The notes: generated by a model not told the origin, from the sequence alone. Shown: positions 16,032 to 24,358, counted from the first letter of the stretch. The stretch: 64,000 nt of DNA from Chryseobacterium sp. SNU WT5 (GCF_007362475.1 NZ_CP041688.1:1-64000); one strand, 5' to 3'. Numbers and translations: made by a program.

Positions 16032-17075
16032 TTATAAATCATCAAACGGACTTTTGATCTGTTGTATACTTTTTGTGCTTACGTGCGTATAGATTTCTGT
16101 GGTTCTGCTGCTGTTATGTCCTAATAACTCTTGAATATATCGCAAATCAGTGCCGCTTTCTAATAAGTGAGTGGCGTAGCTGTGCCTTAACCAATGTAAA
16201 GTGACGGGCTTTTTTATATCGCATTTTTGTAATGCTTGTTTTAATACACTCTGAAGACTTTTTGCAGAATAATTAGTACCTGGTTCTTGACCCTCAAATA
16301 AATAGGTTTTTGGTTTGTAAAGCTGGTAATATACTCTCAATAATTCTAAAATCTTTGGAGATAAAGGCGTAATTCTATCTTTTTTACCTTTTGCTTGCTT
16401 AATCAGAACAATATTCCGTTTAGAATCGATGTCAAGTGGTCTTAGCTGGAGTAATTCGCTGCATCGTAAACCACAACTGTAGATCAAAGAAAGCATCATT
16501 TTGTGTTTCAAATTAGCATGAGCCTCGAGGATGATCTTAACTTCCTCTTTACTCAAAACATTTGGTAATGTCTTTGGTTTTTTAGGGCGGTCAAGTTTAT
16601 CGGCTTCTATTTTCGTTTCCCGTATTGTTCTAAAGTATAATTTTATAGCGCTAATGATCTGGTTCTGGTAAGAGGCAGATAATTTTTTTGTCAAAATGTA
16701 ATCATTATTAAAATCAAGAACATCTGCATTGGTGAGCTCACAAACGTCTTTTGACTTATAGTAAAGTAAAAATGATCGTAGTGCATCAGAATAGGTTTTG
16801 ATTGTATTTGGACTGTATCTTTTGGAAGAAAGCCACCGTATAAATAAATCGTGATGTTTTCTACCCTCCGATGAAAGTACGGTGTCTTCTTCCGGTGCGA
16901 TTTGAAACCGTTCTCTATTTTCCCGTGTATCCGGAATATGCCATAGTTTTTTCTGCTGACTCCATCGCGCTCCACTAATTAGTTTTATCCGTTGGATCAA
17001 CTCTTTATCTTTCTCAAACTTTACACCAATTCGATCCTCATTTCTATGGTTGATTAATTTTGCAGACCAAATCAT
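16032..17075 (-). CDS. Tyrosine recombinase, likely integrase of the cassette array
   Basis: 347 residues. Catalytic residues: Arg204 (CGLRCSEL), Lys231 (GKKDR), His294 and Arg297 (LHWLRHSYATHLL), His320 (LGHNSS) and Tyr329 (EIYTHVS). A SAM-like core-binding domain covers about residues 70-165. The first 65 residues are an extra domain with GARWSQQKKLWHIP, seen in some Bacteroidota recombinases. The C-terminus IKSPFDDL resembles the RSPLDxL end of IntI proteins, but the insertion of about 35 residues that marks true IntI between Lys and the HxxR box is missing (63 residues here, about 105 in IntI1). It is therefore XerD-like in core. Same strand as the cassettes. No LexA-type box was seen upstream. 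Confidence 0.85.
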   Translation of the reverse strand: MIWSAKLINHRNEDRIGVKFEKDKELIQRIKLISGARWSQQKKLWHIPDTRENRERFQIAPEEDTVLSSEGRKHHDLFIRWLSSKRYSPNTIKTYSDALRSFLLYYKSKDVCELTNADVLDFNNDYILTKKLSASYQNQIISAIKLYFRTIRETKIEADKLDRPKKPKTLPNVLSKEEVKIILEAHANLKHKMMLSLIYSCGLRCSELLQLRPLDIDSKRNIVLIKQAKGKKDRITPLSPKILELLRVYYQLYKPKTYLFEGQEPGTNYSAKSLQSVLKQALQKCDIKKPVTLHWLRHSYATHLLESGTDLRYIQELLGHNSSRTTEIYTHVSTKSIQQIKSPFDDL

Positions 17076-17100
17076 AATGCTCTGATTTTAAGAAATAAAG

Positions 17101-17281
17101 ATAATCAAAATTTGACCACCACGTGATTATATATGGTAATCAATTTTTGGGGTCAATTGAGATGAATGTTGTTCAACGTTTCGGAAATTCATTTTCGTCG
17201 TAGGTAAAACTAAAAAGCAAATTTATATCAGCCATTAAGGTTTAAAATATCTAAAATCGGAAGCTCTTATCCTTTCCTCCT
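17101..17281. other. Gap between integrase and structured leader
   Basis: AT-rich non-coding sequence upstream of the integrase (which reads left). Nothing distinct seen besides short A/T runs; it must hold the integrase promoter. Confidence 0.3.
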
Positions 17282-17514
17282 ATTTCTGGTGTTTTTCTGT
17301 ATGCAAAATTAAAATGGAAGTCTCCTAAAAAAAATGAATTTGGGAATCCATCAATATTAATTCTTCGATTAATTAAAATATTGACGAACCCACCTACCCT
17401 TCTAGGCAAATTCATTTCCTGCTTCTACGTTATTTCAGTTTTAGAAATACTTCACATTTTTATAAACATTTAGCAAAGAAAAAGACACCTCGATTATACG
17501 AATAAAGATAAAAG
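17282..17514 (+). promoter_or_regulatory. Structured leader, copy 1 (also at 54013-54245)
   Basis: About 230 bp repeated with changes upstream of the ArdC-like gene. It can form a nested hairpin: outer AAATGAATTTG/CAAATTCATTT, inner TCAATATT...AATATTGA with a short AATT/ATTAATT stem. The second copy keeps the stems while the loops differ. Such folded non-coding sequence before leading-region genes resembles single-strand promoters (Frpo/ssi type) of conjugative plasmids; that is an inference. Confidence 0.45.
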
Positions 17515-17604
17515 CGCAGCGTTCATTTATATTTACCAAATTCCAAAAGCTCCTTTGTCAAGGTTAATTTCAAACGAATTTCAAGATTAAGAAAAGTGTC
17601 CTCA

Positions 17605-17675
17605 TTGCCAAATAAATAACTAATCAAGTATAAAACGTAATAACTAAACAAATAATTAACTTAATAAATACTATC
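17605..17675 (+). promoter_or_regulatory. AATAACTAA-type repeats before the first plasmid gene
   Basis: Contains AAATAAATAACTAATCAAG and GTAATAACTAAACAAATAATTAAC. The same short repeat precedes 18017, 18469, 19162, 20004 and 54400, so it is likely a shared operator or leader of the plasmid genes. Confidence 0.4.
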
Positions 17676-17963
17676 ATGAAAAATCTTTTTATCACCACTA
17701 CCCTACATCGGTACTTACAGTCAAAAAATGCCTTTACGATTGTTGACCATATCATAGAACTACAAAAAAGCCCGCAAGCCTTCAATGAAGATTTTCAAGT
17801 TTGGAAAATTACAAAGATTGATGAAATTACATTTTCTCTCGAACTCAAGGATGGAAATCTGAATGTAATTTTAGTACATTATTTTCAGTCGGCTTCCATC
17901 GAAATATTTGAACTTACAATGTGGTTGGAGAATTCAATATTATATTTTCCTAGTGAACGATAA
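17676..17963 (+). CDS. Small plasmid protein of unknown function
   Basis: 95 residues, soluble, no recognised motif: starts MKNLFITTTLHRYLQ. First of three small genes on the plus strand behind the structured leader, each preceded by repeats of the AATAACTAA type. Position and leader suggest a plasmid leading-region gene. I do not recognise the family. Confidence 0.6.
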   Translation: MKNLFITTTLHRYLQSKNAFTIVDHIIELQKSPQAFNEDFQVWKITKIDEITFSLELKDGNLNVILVHYFQSASIEIFELTMWLENSILYFPSER

Positions 17964-18016
17964 TACTATTAATTAAATAACGTAATCAATAAACATCTAA
18001 ATAACTAAATAAATAT

Positions 18017-18310
18017 ATGAATTCTGCAATGTACAAAACACTGGAACAAGACTTGAAAAATTATAGGGTTTTACAGCGTGGTTATCTCGGCTATCATAAA
18101 AAAACAAAAACCCCATTGATTATTTATTCTATTGAACGATTTCGAGGAAGGTTTGATTACCGATGCAAAATACTCCAAATTGAAGGAAAAGAACAAAATC
18201 TTTGTGATGTTATTTATTCGGAAAATGAAGTAGATCTTACTCCTATTAAACTTGAAGATTTTATCAACTACTATAATAAGGTACAAGGAGAACAGCTCAC
18301 GCTATTTTAA
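18017..18310 (+). CDS. Small plasmid protein of unknown function
   Basis: 97 residues, mixed charge, with a central YHKKTKTPLIIYSIERFRGRFDY stretch and no known domain. Starts 53 bp after the previous gene, with ATCTAAATAACTAAATAAAT directly before the ATG. Function unknown. Confidence 0.6.
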   Translation: MNSAMYKTLEQDLKNYRVLQRGYLGYHKKTKTPLIIYSIERFRGRFDYRCKILQIEGKEQNLCDVIYSENEVDLTPIKLEDFINYYNKVQGEQLTLF

Positions 18311-18468
18311 CGAAATAACTAAATATATTATTAAGGTAATAACTAATTATATTATGAAGGGAAAAACTAAACAATTATAAAACGAAATCAATAAACAACT
18401 AAACGACTAATCGAATACAATATAATCGTATAAAAATCAGTTATTTTTATATATCTAAATTTACTATT

Positions 18469-18978
18469 ATGAAAACATTTGAAGTATTTACAGAAAAGAA
18501 AAGAACAGAAAACGCTATTTTAGTATCAGCATTTGTGGATGAAGTTGGTAAGGAGGAAACTTTCTTTGTCCCACTATCTAAGTTGGAAATTCAGGACAAA
18601 AAATTGTTGATTGACGATGATTTTTGGAGTAGTAAACTAGAGGAGATCAAAAATCCTGCACCGGAAAAAATGATTACAATGATTTCAGCATTGTATGACA
18701 AAGGGGAGAAGTCTACTAAAGTTGCGGTTAAGGCGAGATTAAAAAGTTTTGACAAAGTAAATGAAGTTTGGCTTTTCTTACCTAACAGTAAAGTGGCTTC
18801 GATGGAGGATATAACCGAAGTGGAAGATGAACCACAGTTTAAAATTACTTTACCGGAATGGGTTTATAATAGCGCTTTAAAAAGTGCTTTAGAATACCAA
18901 TTGACTAATTTCTGGAATAAAGATATTGAAGAGGATCAAAAATATACTGTAGAGGATTTTACAATAATTGAAAATTAG
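18469..18978 (+). CDS. Plasmid protein of unknown function
   Basis: 169 residues, acidic, no transmembrane segment. The N-terminal half (MKTFEVFTEKKRTENAILVSAFVD) looks like a beta-rich domain; the C-terminal third (LPEWVYNSALKSALEYQLTNFWNKD) is helical. No family recognised. A leader of 158 bp with several AACTAA repeats and a TAAATTTAC sequence just upstream of the ATG separates it from the previous gene. Confidence 0.6.
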   Translation: MKTFEVFTEKKRTENAILVSAFVDEVGKEETFFVPLSKLEIQDKKLLIDDDFWSSKLEEIKNPAPEKMITMISALYDKGEKSTKVAVKARLKSFDKVNEVWLFLPNSKVASMEDITEVEDEPQFKITLPEWVYNSALKSALEYQLTNFWNKDIEEDQKYTVEDFTIIEN

Positions 18979-19035
18979 AACTGCCGAAAAAAAATGGAGA
19001 TAAAATCATCTTGATTTTCTTCTAATAAATAAATA

Positions 19036-19100
19036 AATAACTAAATGAATAAAAAAAGTAATGATTTTTTAACTAAAATTTTTATATTTACGGAAGCAAA
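19036..19100 (+). promoter_or_regulatory. Promoter/operator repeat, copy 1
   Basis: TAACTAAATGAATAAAAAAAG ... TTAACTAAAATTTTTATATTTACGGAAGC is repeated at 19864-19930 upstream of parA. The element TATATTTAC resembles the Bacteroidota -7 box TAnnTTTG. The shared block suggests common control of the lipoprotein gene and the partition operon. Confidence 0.5.
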
Positions 19101-19161
19101 AAAACAATTTAATTGGCTATTTAATTGTTATATGAGACTTGGTAACACATTTTAATTAATC

Positions 19162-19743
19162 ATGAAAACAATAATAAATTTAGTATTTCTCACTTTGGCT
19201 ATGAGTTCTTGTAGCAGAAATGATGATCAAACTGAAACAATAGTGCCTGAAAAGACTTCTTACAATTTTATTTATGACAATTCCTATAAGGTAAATGAAA
19301 TAGTCTTATATAAAGGTCCTTTAGGAGTGAAGGAAATTCCACAAGAAAGCATTATTCCAAATTATTGGAATTCCTATTCTGAACCTCCGTATAATAAAAT
19401 TGAACTTAATCTAAAAAATAAATCCCTTCAGTTTCATTTAGGAAAAAACCTCATAAATTATCAAGTAGAATTATCTAATGACTCTATTTACATTTATACC
19501 GATAAAGTTTTTGTTGGGATTTTAGATAAAAAAAATGAAAAACTTGAGTTGTATAAATCATTTTATTACATAATAAAAGAATTAGATGATTCAAGTTTTT
19601 TTACTAAAAAAACTACTGAATTAGGAATAACAAAATATAAAGATATTTTTGGAAATAATACTTTTGAAAGCCCATCTGCAATGACCAAAAAAAATGATGA
19701 AGTTTTTTGGGCTAATTTATCTTTTACCTATAAAAGTCATTAA
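19162..19743 (+). CDS. Lipoprotein of unknown function
   Basis: 193 residues. N-terminus MKTIINLVFLTLAMSSCSRNDD is a lipoprotein signal (Cys17). The rest is a beta-rich domain without recognised motifs, rich in Tyr and Lys. Shares its promoter block with parA, so it may be part of the plasmid maintenance regulon; a surface exclusion or envelope role would be guesswork. Confidence 0.65.
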   Translation: MKTIINLVFLTLAMSSCSRNDDQTETIVPEKTSYNFIYDNSYKVNEIVLYKGPLGVKEIPQESIIPNYWNSYSEPPYNKIELNLKNKSLQFHLGKNLINYQVELSNDSIYIYTDKVFVGILDKKNEKLELYKSFYYIIKELDDSSFFTKKTTELGITKYKDIFGNNTFESPSAMTKKNDEVFWANLSFTYKSH

Positions 19744-19863
19744 TGACTTTTTTTGACATTTCCTTCCTCAAATTAATAAATGTATTGTGAAAGATTTTAC
19801 AATTTTAGCAGATTAGAACCAACTAAAAAATGAATATATAACCGTCTTCATTTTTTAATGAAT

Positions 19864-19930
19864 AAATAACTAAATGAGTAAAAAAAGTAATGAATACTTA
19901 ACTAAAATTATTATATTTACGGAAGCAAAA
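19864..19930 (+). promoter_or_regulatory. Promoter/operator repeat, copy 2, upstream of parA
   Basis: Second copy of the block at 19036-19100 (TAACTAAATGAGTAAAAAAAG ... TATATTTACGGAAGC), about 75-140 bp before the parA start. Confidence 0.5.
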
Positions 19931-20003
19931 GATACTTTTGGTTTAATAAAACCTAATTGATATAGGGAAATAGTCGCCAATTGCATCATAATTAATACCT
20001 TAA

Positions 20004-20762
20004 ATGAAAACAAAAGTTATATCCGTTTTGACACAGAAAGGTGGAGTAGGGAAGACCACAACCACCATACACTTAGCAGCCAGTTTTGCAAAAAAAGGGA
20101 GTAAGGTTTTGGTGATTGATTTTGATAGCCAGAAAAATCTTTCTTTGGGCTACAAACTCGATGAAGATTTTCCCTACACGGTGGTAGATTTTTTAGAACA
20201 AAAGGAAGGCTTAGAATTCACTCAAAAAAGTGAACATAATAACGTTTATGTTTTGGCAGGATCTGAAAAGTTGGAAAGTTATAAAATCGATCGGTATGCT
20301 TTAAAAGAAAGTCTAAAACTTTTAGAAGATTATTTCGATTATGTTTTAATCGATTGTCCGCCTAAACCGCTTAATGATGAACTCAGTTTAGGGGAGGTTG
20401 CTGTGTGTGCCTCCGATTATGTTTTAAGTCCAATTAAGGATGATGAATATTCTCTAGCCGGAATTACTTCATTAATTCCATCCCTGTTGAACCTAAAAGC
20501 GAAACATAATCTGGATTTTGAATATTTAGGATTCTTCTTTAATGCGGTCTTGGTTAATTCTAGTGATTTCCGTTCTTATTATAATGACTTTTTATCCAAT
20601 GAATTCACGAAAGATTATTTACTGAAAACTTTTGTTCGCCAAGATGTAAATATTAAAAAAGCAATTAAAGAAGGTAAAACGATATTTCAGATCGACAGTA
20701 AAAGTAGAGCAAGTAAGGATTTTAAAGACCTGGTAAAAGAATTAAAAAAGAAAATGATATGA
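20004..20762 (+). CDS. parA: ParA-family partition ATPase
   Basis: 252 residues. Deviant Walker A motif QKGGVGKTTTTIHLA at residues 11-25, Walker A' VLVIDFDSQKNLSLGY, and Walker B VLIDCPP. This is the small ParA type (no N-terminal helix-turn-helix), which positions plasmid copies along the nucleoid. Overlaps the next gene by four bases (ATGA), so they are translationally coupled. The operon is preceded by the promoter repeat at 19864. Confidence 0.92.
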   Translation: MKTKVISVLTQKGGVGKTTTTIHLAASFAKKGSKVLVIDFDSQKNLSLGYKLDEDFPYTVVDFLEQKEGLEFTQKSEHNNVYVLAGSEKLESYKIDRYALKESLKLLEDYFDYVLIDCPPKPLNDELSLGEVAVCASDYVLSPIKDDEYSLAGITSLIPSLLNLKAKHNLDFEYLGFFFNAVLVNSSDFRSYYNDFLSNEFTKDYLLKTFVRQDVNIKKAIKEGKTIFQIDSKSRASKDFKDLVKELKKKMI

Positions 20763-21316
20763 AAGATAAAGTTTTGACCAATTTTGGGAAAAAGAAAGAG
20801 AGTAGTAGTCAATCTTTAAAGCTTCAAAATGTATTTCAAAAAATGCAGGTTGAACCTGTAGAAAAACAAATTGATGTAGTTGAAGAAGTTATTCCGAAGC
20901 CTGGTAGGAAGTCAAAGATAAAAGAAAAATCATTTAATTTTTCTTTTGTTTCAGAAGCCGAAAACATTAATTATATCCGGAGATTAGAATTTGAGAAACG
21001 AAGACAAGGTTCCGAATTTTCTTATTTTACATCTTCTGATGTAGTAAAGGAAGGAATAGCATTGCTGAGAAAGAAAGGCCCGAAGTTAAAAAACCGTCCT
21101 GCAGGTATGATTCCAACTCGTCGCGGACGGGTGTCAAATGGAACCGAATTGAAAGAAAAAGTAACTACCTCATTCAGCTTAATAGAAAATGAAGTTGATT
21201 ATATTTATGATTATATTTATACCAAAAGCGAAGACGTTTTGGGAAGCTTCACCAAAGAAGCCTTTATGAATGATATGATTAAGGCGTTGAAAAATAAATA
21301 CGGAGAACTGGAATAA
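20759..21316 (+). CDS. Putative partition partner protein (ParB-like role)
   Basis: 185 residues, basic and probably disordered over the first 60. The C-terminal half has helical segments (SFSLIENEVDYIYDYIYTKSEDVLGSFTKEAFMNDMIKALK). It has no ParB HTH signature, but position and coupling to parA indicate the DNA-binding adaptor of the partition system. Candidate binding sites are the AATAACTAA repeats. A symmetrical element AAGGACGC/GCGTCCTT follows directly (21317-21346). Confidence 0.6.
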   Translation: MKDKVLTNFGKKKESSSQSLKLQNVFQKMQVEPVEKQIDVVEEVIPKPGRKSKIKEKSFNFSFVSEAENINYIRRLEFEKRRQGSEFSYFTSSDVVKEGIALLRKKGPKLKNRPAGMIPTRRGRVSNGTELKEKVTTSFSLIENEVDYIYDYIYTKSEDVLGSFTKEAFMNDMIKALKNKYGELE

Positions 21317-21346
21317 AAAGGACGCCTGATAAATCAAGCGTCCTTA
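21317..21346. terminator. Hairpin after the partition operon
   Basis: Perfect 8-bp stem AAGGACGC/GCGTCCTT. T-rich only on the minus strand side, so it is a weak terminator for the plus strand, or a protein binding site. Confidence 0.45.
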
Positions 21347-21357
21347 AACATATTTCT

Positions 21358-21645
21358 ATGTTTTTTCCTAAATCAAAGATACAAAAATTTATGAAAACAA
21401 CCGAAAGTCAAGGTTTTTTCTGTGTAGTATATTTTACAGATACAAAAAAGACTGCCTATTACCATAAGGTATATACCCCTTCGAAACTTGCCGGTACTCT
21501 TGAGAACTGGTTATGGATTAAAGTTTTTATAGATAAGAGTACTTATTATGCGAACACTAAAACAACAGATTATCATTGTATTTTTGACAAAAACAATCCG
21601 GTAACTGACTTTTCCTTCCGACCCTTTTTAAAATCATCTTCATGA
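21358..21645 (+). CDS. Small protein of unknown function upstream of rep
   Basis: 95 residues (or 84 from the second ATG at 21391, MKTTESQGFF). No recognised domain; aromatic-rich with a KTAYYHKVYTPSKLAGTLENW segment. Overlaps the start of the rep gene by four bases, so it is likely coupled and may regulate replication. Confidence 0.55.
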   Translation: MFFPKSKIQKFMKTTESQGFFCVVYFTDTKKTAYYHKVYTPSKLAGTLENWLWIKVFIDKSTYYANTKTTDYHCIFDKNNPVTDFSFRPFLKSSS

Positions 21646-22772
21646 AAGCGAAAAATAATAAGAACAGCGTAACGAAAACCCTGGATTCGTATGAAGCACA
21701 ATTAGTAACGCTTTATCCTAATGAATTAATTGATTTTTTAGGGGGAGTCGAACCCCTTAAGAAAATTAATATTTTCGGTCATCGTATTATTTATGTAATG
21801 ATGGAAATGATGAAGTCTGCGCAGGTTCATAAAATTAGTATTGATGAAACCAAAGAGATCATTTCAAACGACATGGTTTACAAGGACGGTAGAATTACGT
21901 CTTTGGAAGATATTAAGGCAGATCAGATTGAAAAAAGGAGAATATTAGAATCAGGAAAGAAGCTGGCGGTCATAGAAGAAAGTTTTTTTGCAGATAATTT
22001 CAGTATGCTTCAAATGATTATTCCTACGCAAGCTCTTAATGATAATGGAAATATAAAAGTTAAAGATAACAGTGTATTTCATGAACAGTTAAAAATTCTC
22101 AAAACCTTAGGGAATCATACGGTGAAATCAAACACAGGAGAAGAATTTTTAATTACAAATTTTATTGAAACCCCGATCTTCAACAAAGGGCAGAATTATA
22201 TCCGTTTCTATATTTCTAAAGCCACTTCCCGAATGTTACTTAACAACATTGATGGATATTCAAAAGTGTATAGAAGCATTTTATTCTCGACTCCTTCAAC
22301 GATGCCGTTAAATATATACCTTTATTTAAAGAAAAAGTTTGGGAAAATGAATGGGGGTAATATAAAAATTTCAAAATTTGTAGAAGACTTATCTCTTGCG
22401 AGTCATTATTTGAAAAAATCGAAGTTGACTATATTTTTAAATGGCATTCAGAAGAAATTAAATGAGATTGGAAATATATCTTTCGGATATAAGATTACCG
22501 AGGACACTCTAACTTTTTCTCTTTACGAAACTAAAAATACGGTTTTTGTTGAATACCCTTCTGCTGATGATTACCGCGCGAAGAACGCGTTGAAATATAT
22601 AAAGAAATCGAGAAAACTGAATGAAAAGCAACTTGTTTACATAGTAGCAAAGTTTAAGGAACATGGTTATGAGAAGATGAGTGAGGTGACAAGAAGTCGG
22701 TTGGACAAAGAAATTACAGGCAATGACTATCTGAAATGGTTTGTAGATAAATGTAATGAATTGAAGTTGTAG
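21642..22772 (+). CDS. Replication initiator protein (Rep_3-like)
   Basis: 376 residues. Two winged-helix domains are suggested by the layout: the first around residues 20-200 with FGHRIIYVMMEMM and LPLNIYLYLKKKFG, the second ending with DYLKWFVDKCNELKL. Such initiators bind iterons; ten iterons of about 20 bp begin 11 bp after the stop codon. Together they define the replication origin region. Confidence 0.75.
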   Translation: MKAKNNKNSVTKTLDSYEAQLVTLYPNELIDFLGGVEPLKKINIFGHRIIYVMMEMMKSAQVHKISIDETKEIISNDMVYKDGRITSLEDIKADQIEKRRILESGKKLAVIEESFFADNFSMLQMIIPTQALNDNGNIKVKDNSVFHEQLKILKTLGNHTVKSNTGEEFLITNFIETPIFNKGQNYIRFYISKATSRMLLNNIDGYSKVYRSILFSTPSTMPLNIYLYLKKKFGKMNGGNIKISKFVEDLSLASHYLKKSKLTIFLNGIQKKLNEIGNISFGYKITEDTLTFSLYETKNTVFVEYPSADDYRAKNALKYIKKSRKLNEKQLVYIVAKFKEHGYEKMSEVTRSRLDKEITGNDYLKWFVDKCNELKL

Positions 22773-22782
22773 TGATCATTAG

Positions 22783-23356
22783 TTACCCCCACTGAATGTT
22801 CCGGTTTACTGTAAATCATTTCTAATTTCACGGAAAAACAGTTCCCGTAGAAAGTATTTATTATTACCCCCACTGAATGTTCCGTTTTTTAAGTGTTGTA
22901 GAGACAAAAACAGATGAGTGGCAGAGAAAATCAGTTAAATAGGCTGATAAAAACAAAGGTAATATGTCGAAGTAAGAGGAAGATGTGAAATATAGAACGT
23001 AATAATGGAGAATCAAATCCAATTTAGTGGAAAAAATTAATAATCATTTGAACGAACGACAGGTATAAAAGCCTATAAATAGGGAACAGGAGTAATCAAA
23101 TATGAGATGTAAAGCATTCAGTATAAAACAAGTAGAAATAACAGGGGTTAAAAAAGGTAAGGTTCAAACTGTTACCCCCATCTAATGTTCCTAACAATGA
23201 TACCCCCACCGAATGTTCCTAATATCTCTTACCCCCACTGGATTTCCTTATTACCCCCACTGAAAGTTCTATTACTCCCACTCAATGTTCTGTTCCCCCC
23301 ACTGTATTTCCTTAATACCCCCACTCAATATGTCCATTACCCCCACTGTATTTCCC
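22783..23356 (+). repeat. Replication origin with ten iterons
   Basis: Direct repeats of TTACCCCCACTGAATGTTCC at 22783, 22864, 23172, 23200, 23229, 23251, 23272, 23292, about 23314 and 23337. Two are isolated close to rep; eight are clustered with 20-29 bp period. The last ones lose identity in the 3' half (for example CTGTATTTCC). Between the two blocks (22884-23171) I see only AT-rich sequence. An AT-rich stretch follows at 23390-23530. Confidence 0.85.
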
Positions 23357-23508
23357 AGAAAATGTTATAAAACGGCCTAATTATAAGCTTTTCGAGTGGT
23401 TTTACAGCCCTACTAATATTATAATCTATTTAATATTTATATTTATTAATTAAAAATAAGGCGTTAGCCATTGGCTAACAAACTTTTTATTTGATCTAAA
23501 TTTATTTT

Positions 23509-23526
23509 TATAGTCGGAAAAAACAT
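23509..23526 (-). repeat. Dispersed motif copy, inverted
   Basis: ATAGTCGGAAAAAACAT, the complement of the 17-bp motif found at 1388, 32773, 50737, 58425 and 63283. It lies at the junction between the replication region and the resolvase/cphA/ligD module. Confidence 0.6.
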
Positions 23527-23656
23527 TAAAATTTATGGACGTCTGTAAATTTAAAAGAAAAAGTTGCGAAAAAAAGAAAATGAGCAGAATTTTCGTCGCA
23601 CAAACGTTCATTTGTGCAATATTTTTGGAGTAATATAAATATTATCTCTCTTAGGG

Positions 23657-23706
23657 TCGCATAATTGTATCGCAAAATAAAATAATTATGCGATATGTTT
23701 TTGCGA
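23657..23706. promoter_or_regulatory. Nested inverted repeats upstream of the resolvase (candidate res site)
   Basis: TCGCATAATT (23657) pairs with AATTATGCGA (23684) over a 17-bp gap, and TCGCAAAA (23670) with TTTTGCGA (23699). Just before it GCACAAA/TTTGTGC forms another dyad near 23596. Position, 60 bp before a serine recombinase gene, suggests the crossover and accessory sites of that enzyme. Confidence 0.45.
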
Positions 23707-23766
23707 ATTAATTGGCATCGTGACAATATATTGTAAATTAGCTTTTAGAAAATTTTAATTTAAAAT

Positions 23767-24330
23767 ATGCTCATAGGTTACGCAAGAGTTTCTACCCAGG
23801 TTCAGGATAATGCACTTCAAATTGAGGCATTAAAAAAAATGGGTTGCGAAATGATTTTTGAAGAAGTTGTTTCAGGGGGAAGATGGGATCGTCCAAAATT
23901 ACACGAACTTCTAAATTATATAAGAGAAGGGGATACAATTGTTGTCTGGAAATTGGATCGCTTATCCCGATCTTTAAAAGATTTGCTTTTTATTATGGAG
24001 CAGATCGAGTATAGAGGAGCTGGTTTCAAAAGTTTAACAGAATCGATAGATACTAGAACTTCTGCCGGAAAAATGATGATGCAAATGGTTGGTGTCTTTG
24101 CAGAATTTGAAAGAAATATGTTAAAAGAAAGGACGAAAAAAGGATTAGAGTATGCAAAACAACAGGGCAGAGTGGGTGGTCGTAAGCCAAAACTAAAATC
24201 CATCCAAATCCAGGAGATTATTCAACTGCATGCTGCAGGAAAATCTGCTCCGGAACTTTCTCAATTGTTTAATGTACATCAAGCAACGATTTATCGACTT
24301 CTAAAAAAATCTTCGGAAAATAACTCTTAG
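23767..24330 (+). CDS. Serine recombinase (resolvase/invertase family)
   Basis: 187 residues. N-terminal catalytic domain with the nucleophile serine in YARVSTQVQDNALQ, then WKLDRLSRSLKDLL and the long E helix with GVFAEFERNMLKERTKKGL. C-terminal helix-turn-helix GKSAPELSQLFNVHQATIYRLLK. Small resolvases of this type resolve plasmid multimers or transposition cointegrates; small invertases look alike. Candidate sites lie just upstream. Confidence 0.9.
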   Translation: MLIGYARVSTQVQDNALQIEALKKMGCEMIFEEVVSGGRWDRPKLHELLNYIREGDTIVVWKLDRLSRSLKDLLFIMEQIEYRGAGFKSLTESIDTRTSAGKMMMQMVGVFAEFERNMLKERTKKGLEYAKQQGRVGGRKPKLKSIQIQEIIQLHAAGKSAPELSQLFNVHQATIYRLLKKSSENNS

Positions 24331-24358
24331 TGTTTACTACACTATTATTATTTTCTTT

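Larger units (their letters stand above)
1118..17075 (-). mobile_element. Integron-like gene cassette array with its own tyrosine integrase
   Basis: All non-transposon genes here lie on the minus strand and are separated by imperfect palindromes of 120-135 bp. Read on the minus strand, units begin with GTTxxxx and end with the complement xxxxAAC just before the palindrome. Examples on the plus strand: gttatacgat (14668) against atcgtataac (15746); gttaccta against taggtaac; gttaccag against ctggtaac; tatcggca against tgccgata. This pairing of a cassette start with the inner core of its own attC is what integron circular cassette integration produces. Order from the integrase: geneless A5; crp-like plus ridA-like; ywqK-like; A4; metallophosphoesterase; A3; GLPGLI; A2; crp-like plus SRPBCC; EreA-like; Mrr-like; membrane protein; A1. 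The integrase points the same way as the cassettes, as in the Treponema denticola integron and unlike class 1 integrons. Confidence 0.75.

Noticed and set aside
22783..23356. CRISPR array
   Set aside because: Repeats are about 20 bp with almost no spacers and variable 3' halves, beside a rep gene; they are iterons. No cas genes in the window.
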